Shown: positions 1 to 11,635 of the stretch, one piece after another
Layout: every line of letters starts with the position of its first letter
How positions within the stretch are numbered: the first letter of the stretch is position 1
DNA from: Trametes villosa
Taxonomy: Eukaryota; Basidiomycota; Agaricomycetes; Polyporales; Polyporaceae
Length of the DNA stretch: 64,000 bases
Assembly: GCA_002964805.2 (NCBI GenBank)
Contig: PUDQ02000010.1
Location: 2,356,001 to 2,420,000 of the forward strand
Reading direction: 5' to 3'
Made by a program: the position numbers and the translations under genes
Notes under the pieces: model-generated
What the model was told of the DNA's origin: nothing
Seen by the model: the letters and a program-made list of their open reading frames with translations, nothing else
Database searches by the model: none

Positions 1-3000
1 CCCCGCGGAGTCCGCTGATGGCGGGCGTGAAAGACGAAGGCACGGAAAAGGGAATGCTCCCCGACGGCGCTGTGCTCGTTACGTAGTTCTCCTGCCCGCG
101 TTCTTACGGTCACCTGGCACGCTTGCTCACCAGAAGCCCCCGCTTCGCGGGGCAAGACGTGTACGCCTGCTGCATCTGTACTTATACGGCCCCCGAGAGC
201 CACACGCTGTCGCCGCTTCGAGTTCGCGCGTCGCTGGGCCCGAATTCGCGCCTTCCACACCGCTCGGGCGCGCCTCGCGGCTTCTAGGCCGCGACCCTCT
301 GCCTGATAAGTCAATGTCTCTAAGTAAAGCGGCCGGGCTTCGCTGCAGGCCCCGACGGAGGGCGTCGGAACGGGTGCAGGTGGTCGGTAGACGTTCCATT
401 GTGAGACGAGAAGCGTGCCGGCTCCGAATGCGTGACAAATCAATAAGGATATGTGTGCGACTTCTGGACCATGAGTGGTGCTATTGCGTCTGCAGCATAC
501 ACGGGCAGACCTCACGCTCGGTGACGGAGGTCGAGGGCCCAGGGTGTCCGCCCTTGAGCTTCGCCTTGGAGAAGACGAGGTCCGGGAGGCTCAGGGCTCT
601 CTGTACGCGTGATTCTTTGTCAGGGGCGAAGGATTCCGCCAGCAAATTCAGGAGTACGTACCGAGGCGGGTCTTCGAGGCATCGGTGAATGCGATGGTGG
701 GATAACGGAGCCGTTGGAGCGGACGGAGATGTCTGGTACGGACGAGAAGATTGCGGTGTCGCCTCGCGATGCATGTGGTGTAGGGAAAAACGATCTAGCG
801 TTGAGGCATGCCATGAAGGAGTTGGCATAGACTGGGCATTAAGAGAGTCAGCCCACTGGCGGCGAGGTGGGTCGAACAGGACCTACGTTTGCCCATGATG
901 AAGTCTGTTGCAATGAACCAAGCCGTCCAGGGCAGCACGGTGAACTGCATCACTAACGTGAGTCATAGCTATCATGGTAGCGGTGGGCGGAGACCCTTAC
1001 TGCTATCAACCGAACCAGCGCGGCAATGCTTGAAGCACAGTCCGTCAGCTTTCGAATTTTGGCGACAGGGGCGGTGAGAGGCTTACGTGACTAAAACACA
1101 GCGATTGATAGCGAAGGTAACAAACTGCATTGTGAGAGTGTGCATCCTCGGGCTACGCGCACGGCCGTGTTAGCCTCGCCCATACATCCGAAGGGTAAGG
1201 GAGCGTACCTGTCCAGTTCTGGGGTGCGGCCCCGAGATAGCTGAATGAGTGTACCCGCGATGAATGCATCCGAGAGCACGGCAAGGAGCGTATACGGAAG
1301 CGCGGCCGAGAACTGGGAAGGCGGGGTATGGATACGGGTAGATGATTGGTCGTAGGTTGTATGGACTTACAGCGATCCGCGACAACGAGTCCAACGCCGA
1401 GCTTCTCTGCGAGTCAGCCTGGGCGCCAACAAGCCAAGAATACCCTCACCTATGGAACGTGGAAACGACCTTGACAGTGGCCCCTAGGTGCACGAATCAG
1501 CGGGTAGACTCGGAACGCGTAGAACGCGATCCACTGTAGGGGATGCTCACCAGCACCCAGCCCCAAGTGGGCGAGCACTAGCACTGTCTGCGTCTCGTCA
1601 GTTATGATCTGATTGGGATGATGATGAAGATGTCCGCCTTACCAGAAGAGGCGGAAGCGTATATCGCGTGAAACTGGTCTGGCATACTACCGTAGGGTTA
1701 GCTCGCCGTGCAACGATTCATACGAAGGCCTACGTTTGTGTATCCGCTTGATGAAGAAACTGGTTTGGCTTGAGCTATCGACACGTCCTGGAAGCGCAGC
1801 GGCTCAAACGTACCACTGAACCACGGCCGCGACGACAAGCTATCTGGTGAGGTCAGAAAGCGTACCACAAGCTTCATCACTGCACATACGTTCAACACGC
1901 CGGAGGCCTGAAGATCTGATAGCGTGAGCGGGCATCCTCGTGCCAGAGCAGAGAGTACGTACAAAGAATGAACTGTACCAACGGAGCGTTTGAGCGTCGT
2001 GGTGGTCAGTGTTACTGAAACAAGGCTCACCGTCTTGCGAAGGACTCGTGTCCAGCAACTGCGCCAGTGCTAACCATCCCCCACTGACTCCCCGTACCCC
2101 AGATTCAGCGATTCGACTCTCGGCCAAGGAGGCTCGTGATACCTACCGCCCAGTAATAAAGGCCGTGGCAAACTGCAAAAACATTTTAGTGGGAAAGATA
2201 GTTGTAAGACACGTAGTACATACCGAGTATAACATTGGCAGAATCAAGGGCCCTACTCCGGCTCGTCAAACATTCCAACCGCCTCGGTCCGGGCGCTTAC
2301 TCACCAAACGAGCAAAACCTGCGTGCAAAGACCCCAAGCGGGTCCTTCAGCCCGCGTTCGTACACCATCGCGCGTACACTGAACCAAGCTCACCCAAATC
2401 TTCAGCTCGGGGCTATCTCGTGGAAATCGGATCAGGTATACATAAGTCTACACATCGGCAAGCTCAGCACCGCTCCGTGACCCTTCGCGCGGAGAAACCT
2501 GGGCCGCGTACCTGCAGCGTACTGATCCCGTAGAGGCTGCGCGGGGGTGGGGTGACGTGAGCGCTGTGCTGCGGATCTCAGGGCGCGAGGCGCGACGCCC
2601 CGCGCGATTCAGTCGTACTGACAAGGTCGAAATCATCTGCCCGATGAGAAGTGCGCCTGCGGGCGTACACAACGCGTCAGCACATCGCGGTGTTCAACAG
2701 CCGGGAGAAGCGCGCGCGTAGCGGGACGTACCGAGGTTGTCATCGTAGTGGTGCCCCATTTACGCCGGCGAGGACCAGACAAGAGCGAGCGAACGCCAAC
2801 GCGCCCGGGGACGACGATCAGAGCCGGGCAGGGCTGCGCGCGAACGGAAGGGAAAACAAGGAAGGACGGACGCCCCAGCGAGACTCGGACACGGAGACAG
2901 CCTGAAGCACGGAGCGGAAGCAACCACCACGCACCGTCTCCATATTATAACCGCCTTTGGGCCGGGCGGCGCACCCGTGCCCCAGCGCAGAGTCTCCAGA

Positions 3001-4883
3001 CCAGGCGGGCGACCTATGGGAAGCGCGAACCCGCACGCAATAGAACTCCGCCTCTGTGTGTGTGTGAACCGCGCGAACCGTGCGCACTGGGACGCGTGGG
3101 AGCGCGGTGACGCGCGCTGGGCCTCCCCGCGTGCGGTCCCCTTACTGCCTGCGCGCGCACACGCAGGGCCACGGGAGGGCGCGCAGGCTGTATTGGCTCC
3201 AGCTGCCGGGCCGCGGTGCCCCACGCTAGCTGGTGGGAGCGGGCGGTCTGTATGCAGGCCGCACGGGCCCCTTTTAGCGATCTTCCGGAACAGGAGCGGC
3301 GCGTGGGCAACGGAGGGCGTATACAGGCCCCGGGTTATGTTGTACGGCGGAAGGCATAGCAACGTGCACTTCGACCATCTGCTCGACCCATGGCGGAGGG
3401 GGCGCCGCCGTGATGCACTCGCAGACCGTGCACGGCGGCTTGTCTTCGCTCGCGTCTGATGCATACGGGTGCCGCGCGGGGTCCTGCGTGCCGCTGCTTC
3501 TCAGCTAAAATATGGAGGGCGCTATACGCCTCTAAAGAGGGATAGATTTCGCAAGGGTTCGTCACCGCTGGTACCGTGCCCCGGGACGCGGGTCGCCGTC
3601 GAACCTCGGGCTTGGCACAGCCCAGCGCACCTGCTGTTACCCACTCGTCGAGGGCTCTCCGCTATGGCGGCGTCGCGAAGCAGGCGTACGGGGCCGGCTG
3701 GAAGGCATGATGTGAGCGGATAAGGCATGCATGGTTCACGATATGTGAACGGCTTACGCTGCGCACCGAGGCTGCGGAGGGGAAGTCTGTCGGTACCGAG
3801 GTGTCGGGCCGCTGCACATACACACCACACCCGGTACCGTGTCCAAGGACAGGTCAGATGACGCCGGGATCCCCGTCTGTCTGTAAGAGAAGGGGGCGAC
3901 ATCATGGTCGACGAACGTCGCCATACAGGGTTCGCTTGCCATCAGCTATTAGAGGGGATCAGTTACCTTGGACGTGGAGGGATCTGCAGAGAACTCACCC
4001 GCGATGCTCGAAAGTTGTCTTGCGAGCGAGAAGAGGTTCGGGACCGAGCCAACGACGCGTCGCCGCGGGCCCGCGATACGTCCAGCCCTCGCCGCCATGA
4101 GGGCACCAGTCCGTGACATCGCGAGCGCAGAAGCCACCCGCTCCTTCACGATCCATGAGCACCTTCCCATTCTGAGGCCTGCGTTCGTGCAGATACTTGC
4201 ACACGCTCGCGCGGCCGCCGCGAATTCTGTTCAAAGAAGCCTCACGCCGCGAGAGACAATCTCATAACAGCTGAATGCTGGAGCCCTCGGAATTCTGGCA
4301 TTGGCGGCTAGCACCTGCAACCCGTGCCCATTCTTGTCAGCCTCGCAACCACGAGATCCAGGTACTATCACTCACCGCGCCAGCGCGGTCCCGCGCGCCC
4401 TCCAGAAGCTGCTCGGCACCGAACGTTGCTGCTGCCTATCTGACTTCCGCGAGGCTACGTAAGACGGACCCGATGCGAACATACCTCCATCGTTCTATCG
4501 GATCGGCAAGGGGTAAGGGACCGCACTAGCAGGAGAGCTTCTTGATACCTTCCTGCCCCCCTTACCATGCATTCATATACCTCTGTTCGGGCTTGCGAGC
4601 TTGAGGAGGCGGTCATTAAGAACAATTCGTGGCGCGACAACTACATATGTAAAACACACGACAAGAGGATAATAGAAGGCGGCGGTAGAGGCGAGATGGA
4701 CGCGAGGAATAGCGATATATGGGGAAAGCAAGAGGACGAGGAGAACGGGCCGAGGGGGACACGGCGACGGGGTCGCCGATGCTGTAGGGTGTATCGCGTA
4801 TCGCGGGCAGGCAGCAGGGGAGAGGAAGCCATGAGAGGAAATGGTGGTACAGCGGCGCGTCATGCGGGTAGACGGCGAGCCAC
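1..4883. other. gene-poor stretch, no supported gene
   Basis: I recognise no gene here. Open frames up to 234 codons occur (for example 2760-3464 on the minus strand and 2009-2533 on the plus strand), but their translations are Arg/Pro/Ser-rich or featureless, overlap in several frames, and show no family motif or splice-restored homology. The GC-rich part at about 2530-3700 explains the longer open frames. I saw no copy of the dispersed repeat found elsewhere in the window. It could hold decayed transposon or unannotated non-coding sequence. Confidence 0.5.
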
Positions 4884-6487
4884 TCATCCGGGGTCGTACG
4901 TACCTACGCTATCGTATGGGAGTATATGACACAGGGGGATCGGTCGGATAAAGAAAAAGAGAAAGCCAGAGCATCGGACACCCGTCCAGTCGATAGACAA
5001 TATACACGTAAAAGGCGATGTAGAAAAGAAGCGCGGCAACCAGTTATCATCAGAAGAGGACCCCTTGCAGGTTGGGCAGGAAGGAGCTGGGAGGGAAGTC
5101 AGCCGATGGCGTGCGCGATAATTCTGGACGAGGACGTACATAGCACCCAATCCCGCGGCGAACGCGAGAGCACCCCACGCAAGCGACTTGCGCTCCGGCG
5201 GGAGCTGCGAGAGCAGCCGTACCCTGCTGTTGGTCGCAACAGCACGCTCACCAACCTCCTCGGTCTCGCCAGGGTTCTTGAAGTTGAACCGCAGCTCATG
5301 CGGCTCCTCCTCTCGGGGCCGCTTGGCACTGGTAGAGTCCTCCTCGGTCAGCGCCTTCTCCGTCTCGTGCTGACTGGGGCTGGGTGCGGGCTCCGCCTCC
5401 TCCTCTTCGAGCTGCTGCGCCTTAGCCGCCTCCCGGTCCGCTTTCAGCTTCGCGATCAACTCTTTCTGCTCCCTGATGTCCTCCTGCATATCCGGCTCTG
5501 CAACCTTGGCAGCCTCAGCATCTTCGTCCACCGCTGTCTCGTCAGAACCAGCGGGCGTCGGCATCGCGTCACGAGCTGCCTTCCGCGTACGGGGTGTCTT
5601 CGGCGCTACCAGCGGCTGCACGGGAGAGGTCACTCCGGGGCTCCTGAGACGAGCTGAGCGCCGAGGAGGCGGGGAGGCTGCAACACGTGATGGGGGAGGA
5701 GAGGGAGGAACTCCTGCAGGCGCTTTGACCGCTGGAGCGGCGGCAGGCGCAGGAGAAGCGGGAGAGGCTTCACGGCGACGCTTGGCGGGTGCCGGGCCAG
5801 GCTCAGCCGCTGGGGACGCCGTCGGAGTCGGCTGCTGGGCATTCCGAGCCCGACGGAAGGTGGTGTTGGGATCCGGAACGGCGGCAGCGAGTGCGGGGAT
5901 GATGTGTCCGAGGGAGTAGTTCTCGGCGAGGTAGAGCGCCACATCGGGAGTGACCCACGTCCCGGCGAAACGCGCCTTTCCGCTCTTGTTCGCCCCTGGC
6001 ATCTCGAACGACGCCTTCACCCAGCTCACCTCTCCCTTCTCTGCTTCCTCGGAGGCGCTAGGGTACGCGGCGCGGAACATCGTGGTGAGGCTGATCGCGC
6101 CCGTGTCGAGTCTGCGGAGGATGAAGGCATGGCCAGTAGGCTGTAGTCGGTCCGTTAACGTCGCGAAAACGCGTCAGTGAGGGAGAGAAGTCGGACGTAC
6201 GGTAGGGATCTTGAGCCTGCCCACCTGCGTCGCTGCGTCAGCCCCGTCCCCTGAGTGCGGATCATTCATCACGTACGATGGTAGTCTGCCCATCCCTCAC
6301 GATCTCCTGAAACTTGACTGCAGGCGGTTTCGACACGTCCACTGTCCGAGAGGTGAGCATGCGGCGCGGCGAGGAAGACGGGGAGCGACGGACTCTGTCT
6401 GATATGGGGGTTGGCCAGATCGTAGGGGAGCGGGGGCCGCGGAATGCCCGGCTTAGGGACCGCGTAGTGCTTGCTAATCGGCGGCAT
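4884..6487 (-). CDS. bqt4: Bqt4-like inner nuclear membrane protein (APSES/KilA-N domain plus C-terminal membrane anchor)
   Basis: Bqt4 family proteins anchor telomeres and lamin-like partners at the inner nuclear membrane through an APSES-like fold and a C-terminal transmembrane helix. I read four exons: 6394-6487, 6277-6317, a 24-base exon 6201-6224, and 4884-6140. Splicing joins KFQEIVRDGQTTI, VGRLKIPT and PTGHAFILRRLDTGAISLTT into one continuous APSES-like domain that ends near AENYSLGHIIPAL. A long Pro/Ala/Ser-rich linker with charged coiled-coil-like stretches follows (around EDIREQKELIAKLKADREA), then a hydrophobic segment, SLAWGALAFAAGLGAMYVLV. I chose the start at 6487 because it keeps the PKPGIPRPPLPYDLANPH leader in frame. 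About 75 residues run on after the membrane segment. That is longer than expected for a tail anchor, so a missed 3' intron is possible. The lack of a typical transcription-factor architecture argues against an APSES regulator. Confidence 0.8.
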
Positions 6488-6757
6488 AGCTCAAGACAAC
6501 GCGAGAGAAGACGGCGAGAGGGGTGCGGGGAGGGGCGTGGCCGGGTCGCGATCTGTGTCGGCGAACAGCGCGCGTTGTGGCCAGGAGCACGAGCAATAGA
6601 CGCCCGAGTCCCCATCAGCCACATTCCAAACATCCTTTTCATTCTCCGCCGGCGCCTCCTGGCATGCCCTTTCCAGGCAGTTCTTGTCGTTCACCTCGCG
6701 ATTCGCGAATGGGCTTTGTTCTTTCTCCACCTGAATAGCAGAATGTCTTATTCTCAT
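6488..6757. other. intergenic between Bqt4-like gene and repeat copy A
   Basis: This is the 5' side of the Bqt4-like gene. It borders the 3' end of repeat copy A. I see no gene and no clear TATA box. Confidence 0.4.
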
Positions 6758-8556
6758 GCATGAAGGTGGCGAACAGTGCTGGTCGGTCGCCATCCGAGCG
6801 TCGCTACCGTTAAATAGAGAGCCAGTGCCCCTCTGTGCTAAACCGCTCGCCGAGGTGAGAATGAAGAAACTATGATACAGATAAAAATACAGTAATAGTA
6901 CACGCTATAGTACAGGTAATAATAGTACAGGCTATGGTACAGGTGGTAGTACAGGTGGTAGTACAGGGTATGAGGCGATACATGGCCGGAGATGGTGATA
7001 CATGAAGAGGGCAAGGCGGGTGGTGGGCGTCGGCGGCCCGGAAGGGAGAATCGAAAAGGGGTGTCTGCGGAATGAGGAAAGGGATGGGGGGTCAAGAACG
7101 CTGCGGCGTACTGGGGGAAGATCTCGACGGGAGTACCGACGGAGTGTCGAGAGGGGTCCAGTAGCGGCAGCGAACGGCGTTGCGTTTGCCTCGACAATGT
7201 CGGGGCGGAGGGGGCTAGAGCTCTGAGTTGAAGAGAGCCTCGCCATGCGGGGCTCGGAGCCAGGGAGGAGCGCAGGTCCGAGCGGGCAAGACGGAGAGCC
7301 GGTGAGCGCAAGGCTCGGGTCGCCGGAATCGGCGAGGGGGCCTCGATGGTGTCGAAGGTGTCGACAGCGTCGAAGCGCAGGCTGGAGCTCTGAGGGGAAG
7401 AGAGCCTCGTCTTGCAGGAGCCTGAAATGAGCGCAGGTCCGAGTGGCAACTTGAAGACGGAGAGCCTGAGGAGGCGCCAGAACCAGAGTGACAAGCTGAG
7501 GTTCGGAGCGGGTCCAGTGGAACTATGTCCAGGACGGTGAGCGAAATGCTCGGGTCACTAGCCGAGGTGGACGGCTGAGTGAGGATCGGCGGGATGTCGA
7601 GTACTCGTTGCCGGAGTTGGTTGACGATGCCGAAGGGGTGGCTGTAGCTCTGAGTTGGAGAGAGCCTCGCCTAGCGGGATTCGGAGCCAGGGATGAGCGC
7701 AGGCCCGAATAGCAAGGCGGAGAGCCGGTGAGCGGGAAGCTCGGGTCGCCGCGAACGGCGTTGGGCCTCGATGGTGTCGAAGCGGTGGCTGGAGCTCTGA
7801 GTTGAGGAGAGCCTCGTCTTGCAGGATCCTGGAGGAGCGCAGGTCCTATAGGCAAGACGGAGAGCCGGTGAGCACGAAGCTCGAGTAGCCGGGAATGGGT
7901 GGCTGGGAGGAGGGTCGGCGGGGTGTGGAGTGAGGTTGCCGTGGTTGTTTGACTCCGAATAGAATGAATAAATGCCTGAAAGAAGAGTAAGTATCGAGAG
8001 CGGATACCAGATTAGGGTCTTGGGTACCTGCTCGTGGCGGACAATATGCGGAATCCAGAACGAAGGGGACAATGGTTCCATGCTCTGCCAGCGGTGGAAG
8101 TGCGAAGGGGAGCTCTGAGTTGGAGAGAGCCTCGTCTTGTATGACTCGGAGCCAGGAGGAGCGCAGGTCCGAGTCGCGAGACGGAGAGCCTGCGCAAGCG
8201 CGAAGCTCTGGTAGCCTGGAGTGGATGGCTACAGCGCCGCCAGCGGCGGAAGAGTGCGAGAGCGAGGTGCAGGGGGGAGAGCAGTGCGGGGGCGTGCAGG
8301 GGGTGGAGAGCAATACGACAGCGAGTGAGTGCGCACTAAGGAGAGTCAGCGGGAGAGGCCAGGTTCATATACGGCGGCGGACGAGGCTGACCGGAACGCG
8401 ATCGGGCAGGACTTTGTGTTGTCGGAGACGACTCACGTGCAAACGCGGCCGCTCATTCGTCGCTGCATGTTTCCCTTCACCCCAACTTCACATCGCCCGA
8501 AATGGCCAACCGCTGCAGTTTGGAAGCCTCGTGGCGTCGTCCTGCTAGCCTCCTGC
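6758..8556 (-). repeat. dispersed 1.8 kb repeat, copy A
   Basis: This copy runs on the minus strand. Its promoter-like front lies at about 8330-8556, with the shared words GATGTGAAGTTGGG, GCGGCCGC, CTGCCCGATCGCGTTC and the TATA-like GTATATGAACCTGGCC. The body (about 7000-8330) repeats a module that includes GCAAGACGAGGCTCTCT and CTCAGAGCTC. The tail at 6860-6970 is a TGTAC(C/T)AT minisatellite. The end matches the other copies as far as a word like GTTTCTTCA(C/T)TCTCA(A)CC plus about 90 bases. No terminal inverted repeat, long terminal repeat or transposase frame was found. Open frames occur in all three sense frames and shift between copies, so I do not call them genes. Confidence 0.8.
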
Positions 8557-8599
8557 CCGATCATTGTGTCGGCCAGTCTCCGAGCCTGCCTTGGGCAAC

Positions 8600-9190
8600 A
8601 ACGTTCTCCCGGCGAATGAAGGATACGGGTGAGGTGATGTCAACCGCCTTGGCTGTCGAGTGGCGGTAGTGGCACGACAGGCGAGGGTACAGACTGTCTG
8701 TGAGGTCTTGCGGTATCCAACCGCACACCAGTCCACGTTGGTGGCTGCAGTCGTCCGCGTTCTCGGCCAGCAGACGAAGCGTCGCCCAGTAGTCAGCCGC
8801 ACAAACATATTCCAGGCTCTGATAAGGCCTGACCTTCCGCGTCCAAGATATCCAGCCCTCCACGACCTCCGACCCGATAGCCAGCCGGGAGTTCCCAATA
8901 TCTGTCGCAAGGCGCACGTCAGAGTCAGCCCTACCCAGTTTCCCAAAGTCAGCCACTCAGCTCCGCGGATGCTGGTCATGCACTTACAAAGGAACGCCTT
9001 GTAGTCGTCGCTGAACGGTACCATGTCACCCGTGTACTGGTCGCAGTTCCCGAATGTCTGATGGATCGGCTGTAGGTGCTATCCGCGGCAGTTGAGCCAC
9101 CAGGGTCACCATTTGAACCGCTCCGTGAATCAAATCCGCGGGTATCAGCACGTAGAAGCCTGTCCATCCATAGCAAATACCCAGTGCGCT
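8600..9190 (-). pseudogene. GH5 exo-1,3-glucanase remnant next to copy A
   Basis: This is a decayed copy of the 3' part of the GH5 gene at 26682-28621. Read on the minus strand it keeps recognisable pieces: TTCGGGAACTGC (intact gene TTCGGGAGCTGC), GDMV/FSDDYKAFL for [13 protein letters not shown], an intron at the same position, then a block matching [15 protein letters not shown], and CGWIPQDLTDSLYP for [14 protein letters not shown]. Substitutions and frame breaks abolish any single reading frame, and the catalytic half of the gene is missing. The remnant abuts the 3' end of WSS1 and is followed about 50-150 bases later by repeat copy A in the same orientation, as in the intact locus. Confidence 0.8.
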
Positions 9191-9279
9191 TCATCTGAGG
9201 GTGGGAGCTACTATAATACAAACAGGTAAAATACACCGGAGATCCGTGGTACAGGATAATCGCACAGAAACGAACGTAC

Positions 9280-11319
9280 TCAGATCGAATTACCGGACCA
9301 TTCTTGCTGACCGCGCGGCGTAGCGCACGCAGCACAGGCAAGATGCTGCGGATCATTCTGCCTGCGAGATACTCAGCTCGGGAAGAGCAGGGCGAGGTAG
9401 ACAAGAGAAGACGTACAGAGTGCACACTTTGCACGACCACACTGGCGCCATACGGTCGTCTGTGGTGGGCCGAGGATCAGGGCGTTCTTGCGGAGGACCA
9501 CTTCCTGACGGCGCGCCGCCCAAACGTCGTCCGCTACCGCTCATCCCGAGCGACTCGCGCTTCCTCGTCTGGATCTCATCTTGGACAAGCGCGCTGTATG
9601 GCAGCTTCCCTGTCTTCCCCGTCTTCCCAGTGAAGATCTGTGCTGTGTTGTCGAGGGTCGACTGTTTGTCGAACTTTGTGGGTGGCGCCTTGTGTTTGCC
9701 CTTCCCTGATGTCGCTGCGCTTGCCGCGGTACCGCCCTTGGGCAAGGATTGTACGTCGCATGCAGGCGGTGGCACTTCGTCTTCGTCGGAGGACAGCTCT
9801 ATCACTCCCAGTGTAGCCTTGCTAGGACCCGCCTGGGAGCACGACCCGCCTGGCTTGGGGGCGGGTTTTGAGCTGGACGCTGCCGGCGGGAGAATGAAGT
9901 CTGCGAAGAAGTCCTTCTTGGTCGCCTTCAGGCTGTCCAGCCCAGCCTCGTCTGTCGATTCCAGCATCACACGCCGGCGATCTTGGTCGGTTTCGCGCGG
10001 GCCGTCGTAATCTTCGTCTCCATCATCGGATGAATCTTCCTCCTTTGTGGAGGTAGCTGGACCTGGGTGTGTGACATTAGGCATATACCGACTATTCAAT
10101 CAGCCACCTGTGCGAGAAAACTTACCTTTTCCTTGGAGAGCCAGCAAGCGTCGTTCAGCTGCTAACGCGCGCTCTTCCCTTGCTCGCTTGCTAGCGCATG
10201 GTCAATCCATGTAGACTCGGACAGACGTAGAGGCCGCGTACCTTGCCGCTTTCTTGCGGAAACCAGCGCCGGCCTTCTTCTGCTCCTCATCGCTCACGTC
10301 CTCGTTGAGCGCCTTGCCCGAGCCCTTGAAGACACCCCGTGCGGTAACGCGCGAACCAGCTTTGCGGCGCTTTTCTGTCTGCGCCCCGGTGTGATTCGAG
10401 GGACCGCCTTGACGCTTTCGACGCCTGAGGGCCGTAGGACGAGTGCGAGATTGAGCGCCTCCGCACTAGTATTGCAGACCACAATGAGCTCTCCTTGGTG
10501 TGTGGTAAGTAGGATTGCAGGGGTGGCGCACGCACCATATATTCGGGCAAGTCTCCGGAGTCGAGTCCCTGGCTGCCCATGCGCGCGGAGTCGGCGAGGC
10601 GGGTGCCTGAAGACCAGTACCCTTTCGCCCGAGATTAGTGTACTGGTCGGGCGGGGCCTAGGTAAAAGGTAACACACCATCTCCGTAGTAGCCTTTGCTC
10701 TGCAGTTCCCGCACATCATTCCGAAGCTTCGTCCATAGTGCTTGGAAGGCAGGTCCATGGTTCATATGCTGGACACATTCAGTGTGAAGCGCACGACGCG
10801 ATTCATGCTCACATGGCATCGTACCTTGATATGCGCTAGCTATCGCCTCGAATGTGAGTCGCGGTGGAGCGGCGCAATAGCACGATACGCACCTCATGGC
10901 ATAGGGTGCTCAGGAGCCAAGGTGTGGGCAGGAACGCGCCATTCGCGCCGCGCAGTACTAGCTCTGAGATGTAGCAAGGGTATCATATACATACTGCTAT
11001 GCATCCCAGGTTACAAGTATGTACTTACCTACGACCTCGCCGTTGTTCCAATTACGACCCGCAAACACTTGGTTGTGCTCATACTGCCGCATCACTGCTC
11101 AACTTGCCGTAGACCCTCTACCGCGCGCGCACGCACCTCCTCCAGACTGTTCACGACGAATCCTTCCGCCTTCATGATGGGCCTGACCTGCGCAGCCAAT
11201 GCCCGAAGTAGCTGCCTCGCCTCTTCTTCCGCGCCGGCATCGCCCAGTCTGAGCGGCGCGATAAAGTTGACATGCGGATTCGGATTGGCCTCCTTCTCGT
11301 TCAGTCTGACATGCACCAT
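9280..11319 (-). CDS. WSS1: WSS1-type DNA-dependent metalloprotease (WLM domain, RanBP2 zinc finger)
   Basis: Wss1/SPRTN-type proteases cut proteins crosslinked to DNA. The first exons are 11137-11319 (starts MVHVRLNEKEANPNPHVNFI), 11029-11083, 10893-10963, a 15-base micro-exon at 10825-10839, 10678-10768 and one starting at 10621. Splicing gives LLSTLCHE-LAHIK-HMNHGPAFQALW, so the zinc site HELAHIKHMNH is assembled from three exons, two introns interrupting it. Then come GYYGDGYWSSGTRLADSAR, a basic KR-rich stretch, an acidic Ser-rich linker with IELSSDEDE (a possible SUMO-interacting motif) and a C-terminal RanBP2 finger, WSCKVCTL-QNDPQHLACAACATP, also split by an intron. The stop at 9280-9282 is the nearest in frame; one more 3' intron is possible. 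It is divergent from phosphofructokinase, with 316 bases between the two start codons. Confidence 0.88.
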
Positions 11320-11635
11320 CGTGCGCGGGCTCTGATAGGCCCCGGCGAAAACTGCAGAGAGAGGCGGCGAGGCTCGAGGTGGTGGCTGGACGGAGAGAGG
11401 GCACTCGACGAGGCCAGGCGCGGGCCGGCGGCGCGTGGCTGCGATCGCGCGCATAGATCTCGACGCGTCCATACGCGCTCCGCCTCCCGTATTTATCGCG
11501 CCCAGACACCCTCCCCCGCCCGCCCCATCCGCCTCTTGCTCCCGACCACCACCCTCTGCCTCCTCTCGCACCGACCACCACCGCCGCGGCGACTGGCCAC
11601 CCCATCCGCACTATCTCCGTCGGCTCTCGCTCACC
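11320..11635. promoter_or_regulatory. shared divergent promoter region, WSS1 and PFK
   Basis: Only 316 bases separate the start codons of WSS1 (-) and phosphofructokinase (+). The part next to PFK is CT-rich (about 11500-11635), a common feature of strong fungal promoters. The open frames that cross it carry no homology and are artefacts of this composition. Confidence 0.55.

Noticed and set aside
2760..3464. 234-codon minus-strand open frame
   Set aside because: It lies in a GC-rich patch where five other frames are also open; the translation is Arg/Ala/Pro-rich with no motif.
5476..5919. 147-codon plus-strand frame
   Set aside because: Antisense shadow of the Bqt4-like protein, whose Pro/Ala-rich linker keeps the opposite strand open.
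4884..6487. APSES transcription factor
   Set aside because: The C-terminal transmembrane segment and short APSES-like domain fit Bqt4 better than a DNA-binding regulator.
9100..9120. possible tRNA B-box (GGTTCAAAT on the minus strand)
   Set aside because: No matching A-box or cloverleaf around it; the site lies in the GH5 remnant.
8600..9190. a second functional GH5 gene
   Set aside because: The catalytic half is missing and the reading frame is broken.
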